A program made the translations under genes and the position numbers. From the NCBI GenBank assembly GCA_963969595.1, contig OZ018413.1:16233711-16297710 (forward strand): 64,000 nucleotides of DNA, written 5' to 3'. Below, piece after piece: positions 61,301 through 64,000 of the stretch. Source of the DNA: Neckera pumila (taxonomy: Eukaryota > Streptophyta > Bryopsida > Hypnales > Neckeraceae). The notes beneath the pieces were generated by a model. That model ran no database searches. It was given only the letters and a program-made list of their open reading frames with translations, and was not told where the DNA came from. Positions within the stretch are counted from its first letter, which is position 1, and every line of letters begins with the position of its first letter.

Positions 61301-64000
61301 ATGGAGTTGGCGATGGCGGTGAAGCCGTTCGTGTGTTTGCAGCCACGCTTGAGCTCGGTGGCTGTGTTGGGGAAGCCGTCGGTGTTCACGGGCTTGCCAC
61401 TTGGTGCTTGCCCCCTGAGTCAGGTAATTTTGGGTTACGCACTGATTTGCAATGTGTTTGTTTGTTGTGAATGGATGGTTTTGAGAGTTTAAATTCTGGG
61501 TTGTAATCGATTGGGTTGTAGGAAAATCAGGTTATGGATGTGAGAAGGAGGTGTGGCCAACTGCGGATTGTTGCGAATGCGATCTCGACGTCAACTGCCA
61601 AAGGATCAGCTCCTGCACCTCCGAAACAGGTAGTCAGAGGAATTCCAAGGTTTGATTTGAGCATTTTGGATATTTTTTTGGATTGTTTGCATTTAGGGTG
61701 TCTCGTTTCAGGGTATTGTTGGGGGGATACTAGAGGAATTTCTGAGCTCTCTTCCTTTTGGGAGATTCAGAGTGTGAATTGGAACCTGTGTAGGAGACGG
61801 ACGTAAGAGTTGAGAGAATTACCGATGATACGTGCAGCTTACGAAGTTGCAGCTTGGAGCGTTTGAAATTTGAGGTTTGTTTGCCTTTTCTCTCTTTGGG
61901 AATGGGGTGAAACAGTAGGAGAAGTCACGTTCGGGATGCGCACCTATGATCGTCACTAATGACAACTGAGCATAGTTACTATTATAAACCAAGAATGATT
62001 TCTATTAGATTTTATTGGCAACTGATAGAGAATTCCAGCGGATTTTTAGTATGCATTATTTGGACAAAGTAAGTGTGTTTCAAAGTACTATGGTTCGAAG
62101 TATTGTCTGTAGGTGTACCTAAAACTCGACATTAGGCTCTCCTCGGCCCTCGTGTTCTGATTGTGTACATCTTGTGTAATCTATACCTAGAGAAGTGACG
62201 CTTTTGGGTCCATTCCAAATGTAGGTAAAAAATTGCAATGAAATCGTTTGACTCTGTGACCGGCATGTGTTAGAATCAAGGATAGTGTGCCAAGTGTGCC
62301 GTATATATGGAGATGTTGTTGTATTGAGAAAGTCATAATGAAGAGGTCTGAGTTTGTGTAATCAAGGCTATTACAACATGGACATTTTGAGTGTGGAGTG
62401 AGATTTTTAATTGATGTTCGGGCCTGTGATGCAGATTGAATATGGACTTAAACGTGGAACAACTGATAACTCATACCTCATTAGGGGAGGGACCCATGCC
62501 GCGTTGATAGATATTCCGGACCAAGCATTTTCCAAAGGTTTTGTGGAAACTTTAAAGTCCACGATTGCTCTCAAAGACTTGAGCTACTTGATTATTGGCC
62601 ACATCAGTCCCAAGCGCATGGAAAGTTTGACTTGTTTGGCGGAGGCTTTACCCGAAAACGGTACTTGTAATTTAATTTTGTGGACGTTCTTCTGTGTTTC
62701 AGTTTTTATGTCCGTGCTATTCAGAAGTCTAGATTCTCACATGATACATGAATCGTACATCGAGTGGTCTTGCAGGTAGCCCTGTTGAAATTTTCTGCTC
62801 CAATCCGGCTGCGCAACAATTGAAAAGCTCCCTTCCTGATGATCTCTTAGGAAAATATTATAAAATCACGGTCGTGAAGGGAGACGATTGTCTAGATCTT
62901 GGAGGAGGTTCGTGTGTATTGAGTCTTTAAGTTCTTTAGATTTTTGGATAAGTACATCGTTGCTTTGGATTTGAGCATAGGAGCTTCGAGGCCTTTGGGT
63001 TAAAAGTTTTAAGACTGGTTTGACAGTTTGTAAGCCATTAATTGTGCTTCTGGTGAAAGCAGGACACAAGTTGCAGTTTATTCTGACTCCCACTCCGAGA
63101 TGGCCTGATGGCATGTGCATATATGATCCTGCTAATCAACTCCTCTTCACCAACAAGCTCTTCAGGTTTCAATGGCTTCCGACCTTCTTCTCTTCATCCA
63201 TCACATTCTTAGTGTGAACCAAAGGAAAACCTGCTTGAAGCTATATTCAGTTGGTTTTCGAGACCCTAGGAAGTTCTTGTATGGATGTAAAGAATGCCTT
63301 GTATAATCCTGGTTGCACTATCCAAGGAGATGGAAATGCCTATCTTTACAGAAAAGGTGTCTGACGTTGTTTCTTTTTTTTTTCTCTTTGGCAGTGCACA
63401 TGTTTGCCGTGAGAGTGGTTTTGATGTCGAAGGCTGGGAAGAGTATGTGGAGGATTGGCGGTTCTTCTTCGACTGCATGCTCTCACCTGTTCCGAAACAG
63501 GTAATGTGATGCCATGGCTTCCTTCTCGAAATGGATTCTAGTTCTGGACACTCTTTTTTAGTGCTACTTATATGTATCCACAATCGTCAGTCCCTTTTCT
63601 TGACTCTACCGTTTTTGCACTTTGGAATTTATGCAGGCCAAAGCTGCCCTTGAGAGACTCCCAATTCTGGCCCAGTTTTCAGTTCCCAACTACGGTGGCA
63701 AGAAAGGCATCAGTCTATTTAAGGTTTGATTTTCACAATGGCTCATTTCAATTTTGAACAGGTTTCATTTATTTTTAATGGCATTTTAGGTTACATATGA
63801 CAAACTTCTGACTTGGGAAACTTGCAAATTTATCCAGGCAGACATGCAATATATTATATCTACTGTGTTTTCTGCCCTTAAACTGCCCATCGACAAAGCC
63901 GCAGTTCTATCATCAGAAATTACTCCACAAGGCCAAAATCTGGTGTGTGCGGCAATATGCCCTCTCCATGGACCAATTGTGCGGTCCTCTCTTACAGAGC
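61301..64000 (+). CDS. FLVA: Chloroplast flavodiiron protein A (Flv1-type), 5' part
   Basis: Nine exons: 61301-61423, 61522-61629, 61794-61874, 62435-62660, 62776-62907, 63063-63165, 63395-63500, 63637-63723 and 63838 to the window end. They join in phase to at least 376 aa. Residues 1-75 look like a plastid transit peptide. VERITDDTCSLRSCSLERLK, GTTDNSYLIRGGTHAALIDI, SAHVCRESGFDVEGWEEYVE and AAICPLHGPIVRSSLTE mark the beta-lactamase-like domain of flavodiiron proteins, which pass electrons from photosystem I to oxygen. The usual diiron ligands H-x-E-x-DH are H160-I-S-P-K-R, the next His is R236 and the next Asp is K255, while H366 remains. Such substitutions mark the Flv1/FLVA type, partner of FLVB. 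The flavodoxin-like and flavin-reductase-like parts lie beyond the edge. Confidence 0.9.

Overview
This is a stretch of a large, AT-rich nuclear genome of a green plant outside the flowering plants (streptophyte: moss-, liverwort-, lycophyte-, fern- or gymnosperm-like). The main taxonomic clue is a multi-exon, plastid-type flavodiiron gene (FLVA) at the right edge, a family absent from angiosperms. GT-AG introns, a plant DUF7796-like membrane protein, a plant DUS2 and a bryophyte/lycophyte-style F-box pseudogene agree with this. I cannot fix the species. All gene models are hand-joined from splice sites and reading frames seen in the sequence.

Layout. 1-760 is a ~48-bp minisatellite. 1.3-6.8 kb is repeats and AT-rich spacer. 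7.86-9.73 kb holds a three-exon gene for an acidic protein with what looks like a HicB-like (UPF0150) domain. 9.7-26.8 kb is intergenic and full of small transposons, with a decayed pogo/Tigger-type transposase at 12.8-14.3 kb. 26.8-33.1 kb holds a GC-rich 5' region and a three-exon DUF7796-like type II membrane protein. 34.5-39.2 kb is a nested cluster of TTAA-flanked (piggyBac-like) elements. 39.5-41.3 kb is a two-exon tRNA-dihydrouridine synthase 2. 42.3-43.2 kb may be an unidentified three-exon minus-strand gene. 44.7-45.0 kb is ribosomal protein eL36 on the minus strand. 45.3-47.6 kb is MITEs and inverted repeats. 48.3-51.4 kb is a decayed hAT transposase. 55.6-57.06 kb is an F-box pseudogene. 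61.3-64.0 kb is the 5' part of FLVA, which runs off the window.

The genes are unrelated housekeeping or accessory loci rather than a pathway: translation (eL36), tRNA modification (DUS2), photosynthetic alternative electron flow (FLVA), a Golgi/secretory-type protein (DUF7796-like) and an unknown HicB-like protein. The most structured feature of the window is its non-autonomous DNA transposons. At least four families can be defined by terminal inverted repeats and target sites: TTAA/CCCCTAAAG (piggyBac-like), TA/CACAAAATAGTG (mariner-like), CATTAGG...CCTAATG with an internal 27-bp ACGT palindrome, and CACTA...TAGTG. No prokaryotic defence system, CRISPR array, tRNA or rRNA gene was recognised.
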